64,000 bases of DNA, from the NCBI RefSeq assembly GCF_000253255.1, contig NC_015580.1, forward strand, positions 341,001 to 405,000. Reading direction: 5' to 3'. Shown here piece after piece: positions 8,972 to 15,437 of this stretch. Origin of the DNA: Novosphingobium sp. PP1Y. Lineage in GTDB: Bacteria > Pseudomonadota > Alphaproteobacteria > Sphingomonadales > Sphingomonadaceae. Position 1 is the first letter of the stretch. Every line of letters starts with the position of its first letter. The notes under the pieces were generated by a model that worked only from the letters and a program-made list of their open reading frames with translations, made no database searches and was not told the DNA's origin. The translations under genes and the position numbers were made by a program.

Positions 8972-8986
8972 CCAAAATGTTCAGGA

Positions 8987-9006
8987 AAGTGGATGCCCCG
9001 CGAGGA
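8987..9006. repeat. attL of the prophage (20-bp direct repeat)
   Basis: The bases AAGTGGATGCCCCGCGAGGA are identical to 47183-47202, where they cover the acceptor and T-stem 3' part of tRNA-Gln. Identity ends on both sides, so the repeat is 20 bp. This is the expected core of a tRNA-targeting integrase. Confidence 0.85.
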
Positions 9007-9091
9007 ATTGGATTGCATCGTTAAACCTATGAAATAATTGGATTTGTAGAGGGGTAATTTGACTGGATGCCCCAGTTGTTGCCCCTGTGTG

Positions 9092-9301
9092 CTAATTCAG
9101 AAGATTGTTTGCCTGTTGGTCTTTCCAGCCCTGCACCGAGCGCTCTGACCATGCGACGCGCTGGGGGCTGACGCGAATCGGGGAGGGGAAATCGCCTTTG
9201 GCGATCAGGCGATAGATCGTGGCCCGCGATAGCGAGGTTTCGGCAACGACGTCCGTGATCTTGAGAAAGCGATTGGAGCGCGCCGGAGCTGCTTCAGACA
9301 T
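9092..9301 (-). CDS. AlpA-family regulator / putative excisionase
   Basis: The 69-residue protein has a winged helix-turn-helix: FLKITDVVAETSLSRATIYR followed by LIAKGDFPSPIRVSPQRVAW and the SVQGWKDQQ tail, the full AlpA/MerR-like fold. AlpA proteins act as excision directionality factors or activators of the adjacent integrase. The start is set at MSEAAPARS because GGAGG lies 5 bases upstream. Located just inside attL, it would be next to the integrase in the circular phage, which fits an excisionase (Cox-like) role. Confidence 0.8.
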   Translation of the reverse strand: MSEAAPARSNRFLKITDVVAETSLSRATIYRLIAKGDFPSPIRVSPQRVAWSERSVQGWKDQQANNLLN

Positions 9302-9456
9302 GTGCGCCTCCAAGGTGGTGGGTGGATTTGGATGAGGTCAATTGCATGGGCCTGAAGCCTTCTTGTTCTGGATGAGCTGGCTGGGGAAATTAGAGGGGTG
9401 GGCGCAACCCGATCGTGGTGATCGGTGCGAATGTTGCCGCCTCTGGCGAGTTTCGG

Positions 9457-9693
9457 TCACGCCCCCTGTATTTGGACGGGCGGCTGACAGACATTTTCCA
9501 ATTCCTTCTCCCTGCGGCGCGCACGGATTTCCCTCTGGGCTTCGGCGCGGTTGCGGATGTTGGTGATGATGTGCTGGTGGGCGGGCGCGCCGATCAGCTG
9601 GTGTATGAACAGGGCCTCGGCGCAGAGGACGAGGCGTTCTTCGTTCAACTGGCCGGTCCAGTCCGAAGCCAGTTCGAGCATCATGGCGCTCAC
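9457..9693 (-). CDS. Small phage early protein, unknown function
   Basis: The 78-residue product starts at a GTG that overlaps the preceding stop (GTGA), an arrangement seen along this operon. It begins VSAMMLELASDWTGQLNEER and contains a helical IRNRAEAQREIRARRREKEL stretch rich in Arg/Glu, likely a short coiled helix. No family is recognised. The degenerate copy of the 26-bp dyad overlaps its 3' end. Confidence 0.55.
   Translation of the reverse strand: MSAMMLELASDWTGQLNEERLVLCAEALFIHQLIGAPAHQHIITNIRNRAEAQREIRARRREKELENVCQPPVQIQGA
9469..9494. promoter_or_regulatory. Degenerate fourth copy of the 26-bp dyad element
   Basis: The bases TATTTGG-ACGGGCGGCTGA-CAGACAT match the late-unit dyad at the left arm (6 of 7) and the whole 12-base interior, but the right arm has decayed. 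It overlaps the last codons of a small early gene. Toward the left, on the minus strand, the next gene is the AlpA-like one, so it may mark a fourth late unit or be a relic. Confidence 0.5.
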
Positions 9694-9893
9694 TGGCGCT
9701 CTCCCCTGGCATTCGACAGGGCAAGCGCGACGATGAATGGGATCGCCAGAACGGCCGCGATCAGGAACAGGGCGCGCGTGATCGCCTTGATCGCTTGACC
9801 GGCGATTGGGATGCTGCCGCTTCTGGGAGCACATGCCCTGCATTTGCATCCCAGTGGGTGGAGCGAAGTCTTCGAGCGGCGGCGCATGGTCAA
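9690..9893 (-). CDS. Small single-span membrane protein
   Basis: The 67-residue product carries a basic N terminus (MTMRRRSKTSLHPL), a CKCRAC cysteine pair, and one hydrophobic helix ALFLIAAVLAIPFIVALAL (about 41-59). It overlaps the GapR-like gene upstream by 4 bases and the next gene by 4, so it is part of the tightly packed early operon. The function is unknown; an inner-membrane early lysis or exclusion role is possible but unsupported. Confidence 0.55.
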   Translation of the reverse strand: MTMRRRSKTSLHPLGCKCRACAPRSGSIPIAGQAIKAITRALFLIAAVLAIPFIVALALSNARGERQ

Positions 9894-10153
9894 TCGATCC
9901 CCAGCGCGGCGCGGTAGGTATCGAGGATCATGTCCATTTCGCGGCGATCGTCCGGCTTCATCTTCCGCAGGCGCACGATCTGGCGCATCATCTTCACATC
10001 GTAGCCGACGGCTTTCGCTTCGTTGTAGACGTCGCGGATATCCTCGCTGATGCCCTTCTTTTCTTCCTCGAGACGCTCAACGCGCTCAACCAGAAGGCGC
10101 AGGCGATCGTCTACGGGACGCCGCGATTCTTGGATCTCGACCGGGATGGTCAT
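9890..10153 (-). CDS. GapR-like DNA-binding protein (DUF2312)
   Basis: The 87-residue protein contains LRLLVERVERLEEEKKGISE and DIRDVYNEAKAVGYDVKMMR then IVRLRKMKPDDRREMD, the signature of the DUF2312/GapR family, nearly all alpha-helical. Caulobacter GapR is a nucleoid-associated protein that clamps overtwisted DNA and aids replication by stimulating gyrase and topoisomerase IV. A phage copy in an early operon could help phage replication or compete with host GapR. The start ATG at 10153 gives the family length. Confidence 0.85.
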   Translation of the reverse strand: MTIPVEIQESRRPVDDRLRLLVERVERLEEEKKGISEDIRDVYNEAKAVGYDVKMMRQIVRLRKMKPDDRREMDMILDTYRAALGID

Positions 10154-10173
10154 CTGTTCGTCTCGGGCAGCAA

Positions 10174-10407
10174 TCACAGGGCGATCCACTTCATGGCTTG
10201 GGCGACCGCGCAGCCTGCGCCGAACACCGCCGCGCCGATCAGGAAGAGGGGAAAGAGGAAGCGAAGAGCCGCCGATTGCGCGGCCAGCTTTGCGGCCAGC
10301 GCGGCACATTCCGGATCGTGTTCCAGAATGACGAGGCCCTCGCGGGCATCCCACAGCAGGTCCACCTCTGTGCAGGACTGCGGCGGGAAGTGCTGCGGCG
10401 CGCTCAC
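10174..10407 (-). CDS. Small membrane protein of the early operon
   Basis: The 77-residue product starts at GTG overlapping the upstream stop (GTGA). It has a polar N-terminal half (SCTEVDLLWDAREGLVILEH) and a C-terminal membrane helix FLFPLFLIGAAVFGAGCAVA (about 51-70). No family is recognised. Translational coupling with both neighbours supports it as a real gene. Confidence 0.55.
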   Translation of the reverse strand: MSAPQHFPPQSCTEVDLLWDAREGLVILEHDPECAALAAKLAAQSAALRFLFPLFLIGAAVFGAGCAVAQAMKWIAL

Positions 10408-10613
10408 TGAAGGTCGCCCCGGGGCAGATCGAGCGCGCAGGGCGGGCAGAAGATGTAGGCGTTTTCGTCGATGTACTCGATAGACCAATCGGCAGGCGCT
10501 TCGGGCGTGGGCCGATGCTCGGTCTGTTCGCAGCAGGTGCAGGTGAAGGAAAACGACTGTCGCACCGGCGGCACAGGTGCGTTGGGGCCTGCGGTTTGCT
10601 TAGCATTCTGCAT
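10404..10613 (-). CDS. Small CxxC zinc-ribbon-like phage protein
   Basis: The 69-residue product starts MQNAKQTAG and has two cysteine pairs, CTCC near residue 25 and CPPC near residue 57, spaced as in a zinc ribbon. It lies between the Ogr-like gene and the membrane protein gene in the same leftward operon. It may bind nucleic acid or protein; no family is recognised. Confidence 0.5.
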   Translation of the reverse strand: MQNAKQTAGPNAPVPPVRQSFSFTCTCCEQTEHRPTPEAPADWSIEYIDENAYIFCPPCALDLPRGDLQ

Positions 10614-10723
10614 GGACAATCTCCCGTTGTGGGCTTGGAAAAAAGGCAAAGCGGGGGCGTTCCCGGCGATGGGGGCGCCGGGTTGCGGGCTTTGATCTGT
10701 CAGTGGATCAGGTGGCGATCAGG

Positions 10724-11032
10724 CTATCGGCTGTGCATCGATCCGGCGTGGGGTTCGGTGGGCGGCCCATCGTCATTGGCGGCGCGGTCATTCGCTGCGG
10801 AGTGCCACTGGCTTTGGGGCAAGACGGCGATGGGCCGGGGGAAGCGACTTGGCCGGGTGGTGCGGATCGGTTCCATGCCGACCACGAACTGATGCCCGCA
10901 GGCATCGGGGTTGCGGCAATGATAGTAGATCTCCCGGTAAAGCGGCGTGTTCTTGCCCACGGAGCGGGCGAAGGCCTTGCCACCGCAGGCCGGGCAGGTG
11001 ACGTGTGGAAGTTGCGCAGGGCGACCTGACAT
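10724..11032 (-). CDS. Ogr/Delta-like late transcription activator
   Basis: The 102-residue product has Cys at 13, 16, 39 and 45 in CPACGGKAFARSV and YYHCRNPDACGHQF, a C-x2-C-x22-C-x5-C pattern almost identical to phage P2 Ogr and P4 Delta (C-x2-C-x22-C-x4-C), plus the T-x-x-x-x-E/Y-x-C core. Ogr binds a dyad upstream of late promoters and recruits RNA polymerase. Its ATG overlaps the previous stop by one base (TAATG). Unlike P2, where ogr follows D, the gene sits in the early operon. The 26-bp dyads at 22579, 29604 and 38765 are its likely targets. Confidence 0.85.
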   Translation of the reverse strand: MSGRPAQLPHVTCPACGGKAFARSVGKNTPLYREIYYHCRNPDACGHQFVVGMEPIRTTRPSRFPRPIAVLPQSQWHSAANDRAANDDGPPTEPHAGSMHSR

Positions 11033-11523
11033 TACCGATGATTCCCCATGGTTTCGCGCGCGGCCCCATTGCCGGGCATGAACGATTTCAGCCGACCGAG
11101 CAGGCGCGGCAGCAGCGCGTCAGCCTCCTCGGTCTCTACGATGGCGCGCTGGATCACGGCGGGCGACGCGCCGGGCTGCGCGGCCATAATGCAAAAGCTG
11201 ATAGCCTCACCGATCTCACGCGAGACGTTGGCGACGTCATCGGCCAGGGCAGCGCGGCAGGCGATCAGTTCCAACAGCGACACGTCCAGCTGGCGGACGT
11301 AGCTTTCCAGAATGGGAGCATAGCCGCCGCCGGCAGCCAGAAACGCGCGGTCGAGCGCGATGGCCTGATCAAGCGTGGGCGTGCCATTCTTGTCGCTCTC
11401 AGACCAAAGGCGGACGGTGCGTTCAGCGCGATGGGTGGCGTCGGCAACGAGATTCCAGCCAATGCCTTCGGCGACGATCTTGATGGCGAGCGAAAACGTG
11501 AGGGGATCGCGGATCTTGGTCAT
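11032..11523 (-). CDS. Phage regulatory protein, CII-like
   Basis: The 163-residue protein starts MTKIRDPLTFSLAIKIVAEG and has an HTH-like stretch NLVADATHRAERTVRLWSES (about 22-41). The remainder is helical. It begins inside the Cro-like gene (ATGA overlap), the position of cII or apl-type regulators in P2-like phages. A longer start at 11565 would overlap more and lacks support. The assignment rests mostly on position. Confidence 0.6.
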   Translation of the reverse strand: MTKIRDPLTFSLAIKIVAEGIGWNLVADATHRAERTVRLWSESDKNGTPTLDQAIALDRAFLAAGGGYAPILESYVRQLDVSLLELIACRAALADDVANVSREIGEAISFCIMAAQPGASPAVIQRAIVETEEADALLPRLLGRLKSFMPGNGAARETMGNHR

Positions 11524-11816
11524 CGACCCCGTCCCTTTCGTTGCAATCCAGCCTGCCGATCGCAAACGACAGCGAGCCGTTCGGAAGCTACAAGAGCTGG
11601 AGCGGAGAGATCCGGGCGGCCAAGGGGGAAAACGACATGCTCTGCGGTGACAGGCAATCCGAGCGCCTGACCGACCTCGAGCACAATGGGCTGCTTATGG
11701 GCTGGAATGCGTCCTCCCCGCTTCCAAGAGAACACCGTCGAGGAAGGCTCACCGATTGCTCGAGCCATCGACCTGATACCTCCGAAGGTGTCAAAAATGT
11801 TGTTCGACGAGACCAT
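11520..11816 (-). CDS. Cro-like regulator, first gene of lytic early operon
   Basis: The 98-residue protein reads NNIFDTFGGIRSMARAIGEP then SSTVFSWKRGGRIPAHKQPI and LGLPVTAEHVVFPLGR, a compact Cro/YdaS-type helix-turn-helix known from alphaproteobacterial prophages. It is transcribed divergently from the repressor gene at 11900, the classic genetic-switch arrangement. An earlier start at 11915 would run through the operator region and overlap the repressor; the MVSSNN start at 11816 is preferred. Confidence 0.75.
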   Translation of the reverse strand: MVSSNNIFDTFGGIRSMARAIGEPSSTVFSWKRGGRIPAHKQPIVLEVGQALGLPVTAEHVVFPLGRPDLSAPALVASERLAVVCDRQAGLQRKGRGR

Positions 11817-11899
11817 GTCGATCTTGTGCGATATTTTAGGACAAAAGGCAATCTCAAAATGAGGGCTGATTTTGTCCGAAATTTCCGCACGGTGCGCGC
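11817..11899. promoter_or_regulatory. Divergent switch region with paired inverted operator halves
   Basis: The 83-base gap between Cro-like and repressor genes contains GGACAAAA (11839-11846) and its exact reverse complement TTTTGTCC (11870-11877), 23 bases apart, in an AT-rich setting. These are candidate operator half-sites or two sites for the two HTH proteins. Promoter hexamers cannot be fixed with confidence. Confidence 0.6.
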
Positions 11900-12442
11900 A
11901 TGGAAAAAGTAGCAAATCGGCTCCGCGATTTAAGGCAGAAGGCAGTACCGCGACTTACGGTACGCGCCATGGCGGCAGCTCTCGATATGCCGCTTGGCAC
12001 CTACTCAAACTATGAATCGACGAGATACAAGAAGCCGTCACTTCCGCTCGATCTCACGAGAATGATCGCTTCCGTGCTCGCCAATCATGGAGTCGATCCT
12101 GCAGAGGTCATGAAGCTTGCGGGCCTCAGTGAGGACGAAGCCGAACCGGAAGCCCGCGAAATCGAAGCGCACAAGCCAAGACAGCTGTGCGTCACTTTAC
12201 CGGTCATCCTGCCTAGTGAAGCTGCACTGCGCGATATGTTCCGCAGTCTGCTGGTAATGGTCCCGGATGGGGCGACAAAGGACGAAGTCGCTGAAATTCT
12301 CGCTCGACGGCTTCCATCTGGGCTCGCAGCGATCGGACCTGTTCTGCTCGATCCAGTCGCGGCTGTATCGATTGCTGGCGAAGCAGATCCTCAAGTTCCC
12401 GCCAAAGCTCATCCCGAAGCCGAACAACGGTCGCGCACCTGA
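11900..12442 (+). CDS. XRE-family phage repressor (C-like)
   Basis: The 180-residue protein starts MEKVANRLRDLRQKAVPRLT and has a helix-turn-helix (VRAMAAALDMPLGTYSNYES, about 21-40) with the YKKPSLPLDL linker. The C-terminal part is not a LexA/CI-type peptidase, as no Ser-Lys motif is apparent, so induction may be by an antirepressor rather than RecA. Transcribed away from the Cro-like gene across a shared operator, it is the likely lysogeny repressor. Confidence 0.75.
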   Translation: MEKVANRLRDLRQKAVPRLTVRAMAAALDMPLGTYSNYESTRYKKPSLPLDLTRMIASVLANHGVDPAEVMKLAGLSEDEAEPEAREIEAHKPRQLCVTLPVILPSEAALRDMFRSLLVMVPDGATKDEVAEILARRLPSGLAAIGPVLLDPVAAVSIAGEADPQVPAKAHPEAEQRSRT

Positions 12443-12745
12443 CACTGCACTGCGAGCAACCAAACTCGCACCCAGGCGTCAGACGGATAACATCGCGACC
12501 CACTGCTCACTTCCTTTTGTTCCTTGTTTGTTCCCACCTGCCTGAAGCGGAACATGTAGGAAAGGGGCAAGTGAAATGATTTTGGTTTCCCCGGCAAAAC
12601 AACCTTGAGACACCTGCTTTCGATTAAAACCTTGTCACATCGAACACACGGCAGCGGCATCCAGCGCCAAGAAGAAAAATCAATGTGGAGAGCGCTTTAG
12701 GCCGCATATAGCGACCGCTCGGAAATTTCGCACAGGGGGAATTGA
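12443..12745. other. Non-coding stretch downstream of repressor
   Basis: About 300 bases without a convincing gene. A GTTCCTTGTTTGTTCC direct repeat-like tract lies near 12518-12533. Nothing resembling a replication origin, tRNA or riboswitch is recognised. Confidence 0.4.
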
Positions 12746-12880
12746 ATGAGCGAAGGCACCCCCGCAAAGGGGAAAGGTAAGGGCTTGGGCAAAGGTTGCC
12801 TCATCGCGGTAGGCGTCATTGTCGGCCTCGGAATTCTTGGGTCAGTTCCAGGCTCGGACGAAAAGGCGGGAAGCCATTAA
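12746..12880 (+). CDS. Small single-pass membrane protein
   Basis: The 44-residue product starts with MSEGTPAKGKGKGLGKGC, a Lys/Gly-rich cytoplasmic-type segment, followed by the hydrophobic helix LIAVGVIVGLGILGSV and a short polar tail. A good ribosome-binding site (AGGGGGA) lies 6 bases upstream. The positive-inside charge pattern suggests one membrane span with a cytoplasmic N terminus. Function is unknown; such small genes near the repressor may serve superinfection exclusion. Confidence 0.5.
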   Translation: MSEGTPAKGKGKGLGKGCLIAVGVIVGLGILGSVPGSDEKAGSH

Positions 12881-12897
12881 GCACTCAGCGTATGAAA

Positions 12898-13302
12898 TCA
12901 GAATTTGGGATTGCCACTCTTTGCCGATGGCCCCGCTCTGACGCGAGCATAGTCCGCTTCCGCCTGATTCATCTTCATAGTCCCGTCCAGGATCAGTTGT
13001 TCGCCTTCGATCTTGGCATCCGAAGCAGCCTGTATCCGGGCCTCGGCTTTGAGGACGTCCGCGCGGGCATCGGCAAGTTGCTTTCGCGCGCTGTCCGAGC
13101 TTCTGTTGCTCTTGTCGACCATGCGCTGGCCCAGCTTTGCATCCTTTTGTCCCGCTGACCACGATTCGCCATAATGGCTGATCTGCCCGCCACGCTGCGA
13201 GATCCTTTCCCCTGTATTCATCTCAGATGTCTGTGTGGCTGCGCATCCGCTCAGGCACAGGATGATGCCTGCCGTCATGGTTGTGAGGGTATGTCTTTTC
13301 AT
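12898..13302 (-). CDS. Small lipoprotein with helical C-terminal region
   Basis: The 134-residue protein starts MKRHTLTTMTAGIILCLSGC, a lipoprotein signal peptide with lipobox LSGC (Cys at residue 20). The mature part is helical and rich in Ala/Asp/Lys (for example SARKQLADARADVLKAEARI), like a short coiled coil. The earlier ATG at 13326 would add 8 residues before the basic n-region. It lies in the accessory gap between regulators and tail genes, so a lysogenic-conversion surface protein is plausible. Confidence 0.7.
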   Translation of the reverse strand: MKRHTLTTMTAGIILCLSGCAATQTSEMNTGERISQRGGQISHYGESWSAGQKDAKLGQRMVDKSNRSSDSARKQLADARADVLKAEARIQAASDAKIEGEQLILDGTMKMNQAEADYARVRAGPSAKSGNPKF

Positions 13303-13341
13303 TGGAGTTGTCCTTGAAATGGCCAAAATGGGCGATGCGCC

Positions 13342-13536
13342 ATGACGGGAGTCAGGCTCACCGATTTCTTAAGATCGATTGCGCTGTTCAAAGAGCCGAC
13401 GGCGGGCTTGCCGTGCGACGAATTCGTTTTGCGCGCTCAGGTCGGGCAAGCATGTCGGAAAGTCGCCGACGCATGCCGATCGCTTCAGGTTCTTTTGTCG
13501 GGCGACACTCTCACGACAAACCAACAGGGCGATTAA
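13342..13536 (+). CDS. Doubtful small ORF
   Basis: A 64-codon frame (MTGVRLTDFLRSIALFKEPT...) fills the gap between two leftward genes and ends at the same TAA region as the converging gene. Its amino-acid composition looks protein-like, but there is no clear ribosome-binding site and no recognisable family. Confidence 0.25.
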   Translation: MTGVRLTDFLRSIALFKEPTAGLPCDEFVLRAQVGQACRKVADACRSLQVLLSGDTLTTNQQGD

Positions 13537-13946
13537 TTGTCGCCCTGCAGCTTATCGCTCTTTTGCCGCGCATGTTCTGCTACTGCCTGCGCGAGATCGG
13601 AGAAGACCGCCGATCCCACGAAATATTGCGGGGTCAGGGTCAACTTGGTTTCAAGTGCGTCCGGAACATCGGGTTGGCGCACTGCCCCGCCCTCATTCTC
13701 CCAGGAATCCAGCGAGAATGTTGGCTTTACCGGCCTATCCCATGCGTATGTTCCATAGGAGAGTGTGTCCGCGGACACCGAGGACAACAAGGTGACCGCC
13801 TGAAGCGGCGGGACCCGCAACGATCCGATTTCTTCCGCATGCAGAGCCGCTTTATCCAAGTGGATCTGCCGACTCTTTTCGTCGCTGGTCGCATTCGCCT
13901 TGATCACGTGGATCTGATGGATGTGAAGAAGGAAATTCAGGTCCAT
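13533..13946 (-). CDS. Hypothetical accessory protein
   Basis: The 137-residue product starts MDLNFLLHIHQIHVIKANAT and includes DEKSRQIHLDKAALHAEEIG. The N-terminal half is helical; the C-terminal half ends AVAEHARQKSDKLQGDN. An alternative start 15 codons upstream overlaps the degenerate cold-shock-like frame. No family is recognised. It sits in the variable region between the repressor and gene D. Confidence 0.6.
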   Translation of the reverse strand: MDLNFLLHIHQIHVIKANATSDEKSRQIHLDKAALHAEEIGSLRVPPLQAVTLLSSVSADTLSYGTYAWDRPVKPTFSLDSWENEGGAVRQPDVPDALETKLTLTPQYFVGSAVFSDLAQAVAEHARQKSDKLQGDN

Positions 13947-13983
13947 GGCAAGGCACCTTTCCTTGGCAATGCAAGTTTGGCCG

Positions 13984-14094
13984 TTATCCAAAAGTCCGGG
14001 AAGCTCTCGCCGGGAGCTTCCCGACCTTGTCGGGAGTGATCGTGCCCTGGCCCCTTGCGCTATCGTATGTCGCGATCTTGCCGGAATAAGTCAT
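13984..14094 (-). pseudogene. Truncated cold-shock-like protein
   Basis: The 36-codon frame begins MTYSGKIATYDSARGQGTIT and matches the N-terminal beta strands of the intact cold-shock-like protein encoded at 14819-15073 (MSHFGKIKSYDPSKGAGMIT). After PDK the similarity is lost where a 9-bp inverted repeat (GGGAAGCTC / GAGCTTCCC) has entered, and a stop follows. It is probably a decayed paralogue. Confidence 0.55.
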
Positions 14095-14818
14095 ACCATG
14101 TTCCTTCAATTCCGAGCACGAAATCGTTAGCTACCACTTGAGCGGGGGCTGTCAGGCGGAGAAGAAGGGAGAGGTGTTGAATAAACCTGCGATCTCTTCG
14201 TCAATTAAGAATTATATCTAATTATGTATATGGCTACTAATTATATAATAGCAATAAGTATTATGAGAAAAACGCCAGTCAATATTAATATCCAATATTA
14301 ACATGGCTATATCATACCTCTCGAAGCCGCTTCCGACATAAACACCGCAGACCTGCTCAGAACGGAATGACTCCGTATTGCAGGCCTTTGTCTTTGCCGA
14401 ACACGCATGCTCCTTCCCGCGACGGTTCCTGAACTCCAGCTTGTCGCTGACACACAGCTGTAATCGATTCCCCCCAACGTCATCTTCCGCGGCTAAAGAC
14501 TGCTTTGGACGCCGCCGAGGTACGCACTCACAAAAAGGACCTCCGCCCTATATGGGATCGGAGGCCATTAAGTTGAGGTTGGCATTACGAAAACGCTTTG
14601 CCCACCTTCGGGTCGCCTGATTGCAGGCACTCCTGCATTCTTTCGTGAGCGTTAGAACGGATCGGGGAAAGTACCGAGCAGACCAGTTTTAACTGGTACA
14701 CCTTCAGAGGTGCCTTGCTTCAGATGCCCCCGAACGCGGCGTCAGCCCAATTGCGAGGTTCTCATGGCGAAGAGATGACGAGGGCCAAGGTTGTGTGCCT
14801 TCAGCCCTCGCCGGGGCG
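14095..14818. other. Long non-coding stretch with AT-rich leader
   Basis: About 720 bases without a supported gene. Bases 14190-14310 are strongly AT-rich (ATTATATCTAATTATGTATA and similar), in sharp contrast to the GC-rich surroundings, and lie directly upstream of the truncated cold-shock-like frame. A rho-independent terminator is at 14532-14564. The rest shows only short hairpins. Confidence 0.5.
14532..14564 (-). terminator. Intrinsic terminator downstream of the cold-shock-like gene
   Basis: On the minus strand a stem CCTCCG-(AT)-CCC / GGG-CGGAGG with loop ATATA is followed by TCC and TTTTT. It lies about 255 bases after the stop of the gene at 14819, in the right orientation to end its transcript. 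Confidence 0.65.
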
Positions 14819-15073
14819 TCAGCCTTGCTGATTGCGCGCCTGGTCCTTCTGGTTATGACCGTCGCCCTGCTGCTGCTGGAGGTTTACAGCACGCTTGTTG
14901 CCGCCGCTGATTTCGCTGGTTTCGTAGCCGTAGCGCTGGTCAACCTTGGGCTCCTGAGCCTGCTGCTGAAGGTCCGACTTCTTGAATGGAAGCGCGTCGC
15001 CGCCCTTCTCAGGGGTGATCATACCAGCGCCCTTGCTGGGGTCGTAGCTCTTGATCTTGCCAAAATGTGACAT
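14819..15073 (-). CDS. Cold-shock-domain-like protein with Gln-rich tail
   Basis: The 84-residue protein begins MSHFGKIKSYDPSKGAGMIT, PEKGGDALPFKKSDLQ, which parallels the first strands of CspA-family OB folds (G-x-V/I-K-x-F-x-x-x-K-G-x-G-x-I). The RNP aromatic residues are weak and the C-terminal half is Gln-rich (LQQQQG, GDGHNQ). The upstream leader is unusually AT-rich, as for cold-shock mRNAs. RNA binding is inferred. Within a prophage it may be a conversion gene. Confidence 0.65.
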   Translation of the reverse strand: MSHFGKIKSYDPSKGAGMITPEKGGDALPFKKSDLQQQAQEPKVDQRYGYETSEISGGNKRAVNLQQQQGDGHNQKDQARNQQG

Positions 15074-15437
15074 AATATATCCATATGAAAAGAGTGCACC
15101 GAACCAGTATAGGTGCGATACGACTAAGAGCCTAAGCTGAGGGAAATGGCTTTCTGATTATAAAGCCGGTGACCGCCTATAGAGACTGGTAGCTGACTCT
15201 TAAATAGTGAGCGAACAGCCAGTGCGCAAGCATTTATATAATATAATTTATGCAAGTAAAAATCACATATAATATTATTTAACGCAAATATCTGTCGAAT
15301 TACAAAAATCGACCAAGAACAAAGCGAAGAGGCTTGTTCCAGGCGTCAGATTGTCCGGCCAGCATGATTGCACCATCGATGAGACGCCTTGTTCGAGCTT
15401 TCGCCATGCAGCTTCGATGAGCGAGATTTCCAAATTT
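15074..15437. other. AT-rich leader between cold-shock-like gene and gene D
   Basis: About 360 non-coding bases. The section 15225-15300 is AT-rich (TTATATAATATAATTTATGC and neighbours) and probably contains the promoter of the cold-shock-like gene. It also separates the end of the late tail unit from the accessory cluster; no clear terminator for gene D is seen. Confidence 0.5.

Noticed and set aside
14378..14620. An 80-codon rightward open frame in the non-coding stretch before the cold-shock-like gene
   Set aside because: No ribosome-binding site, biased composition, and it runs across the minus-strand terminator hairpin.
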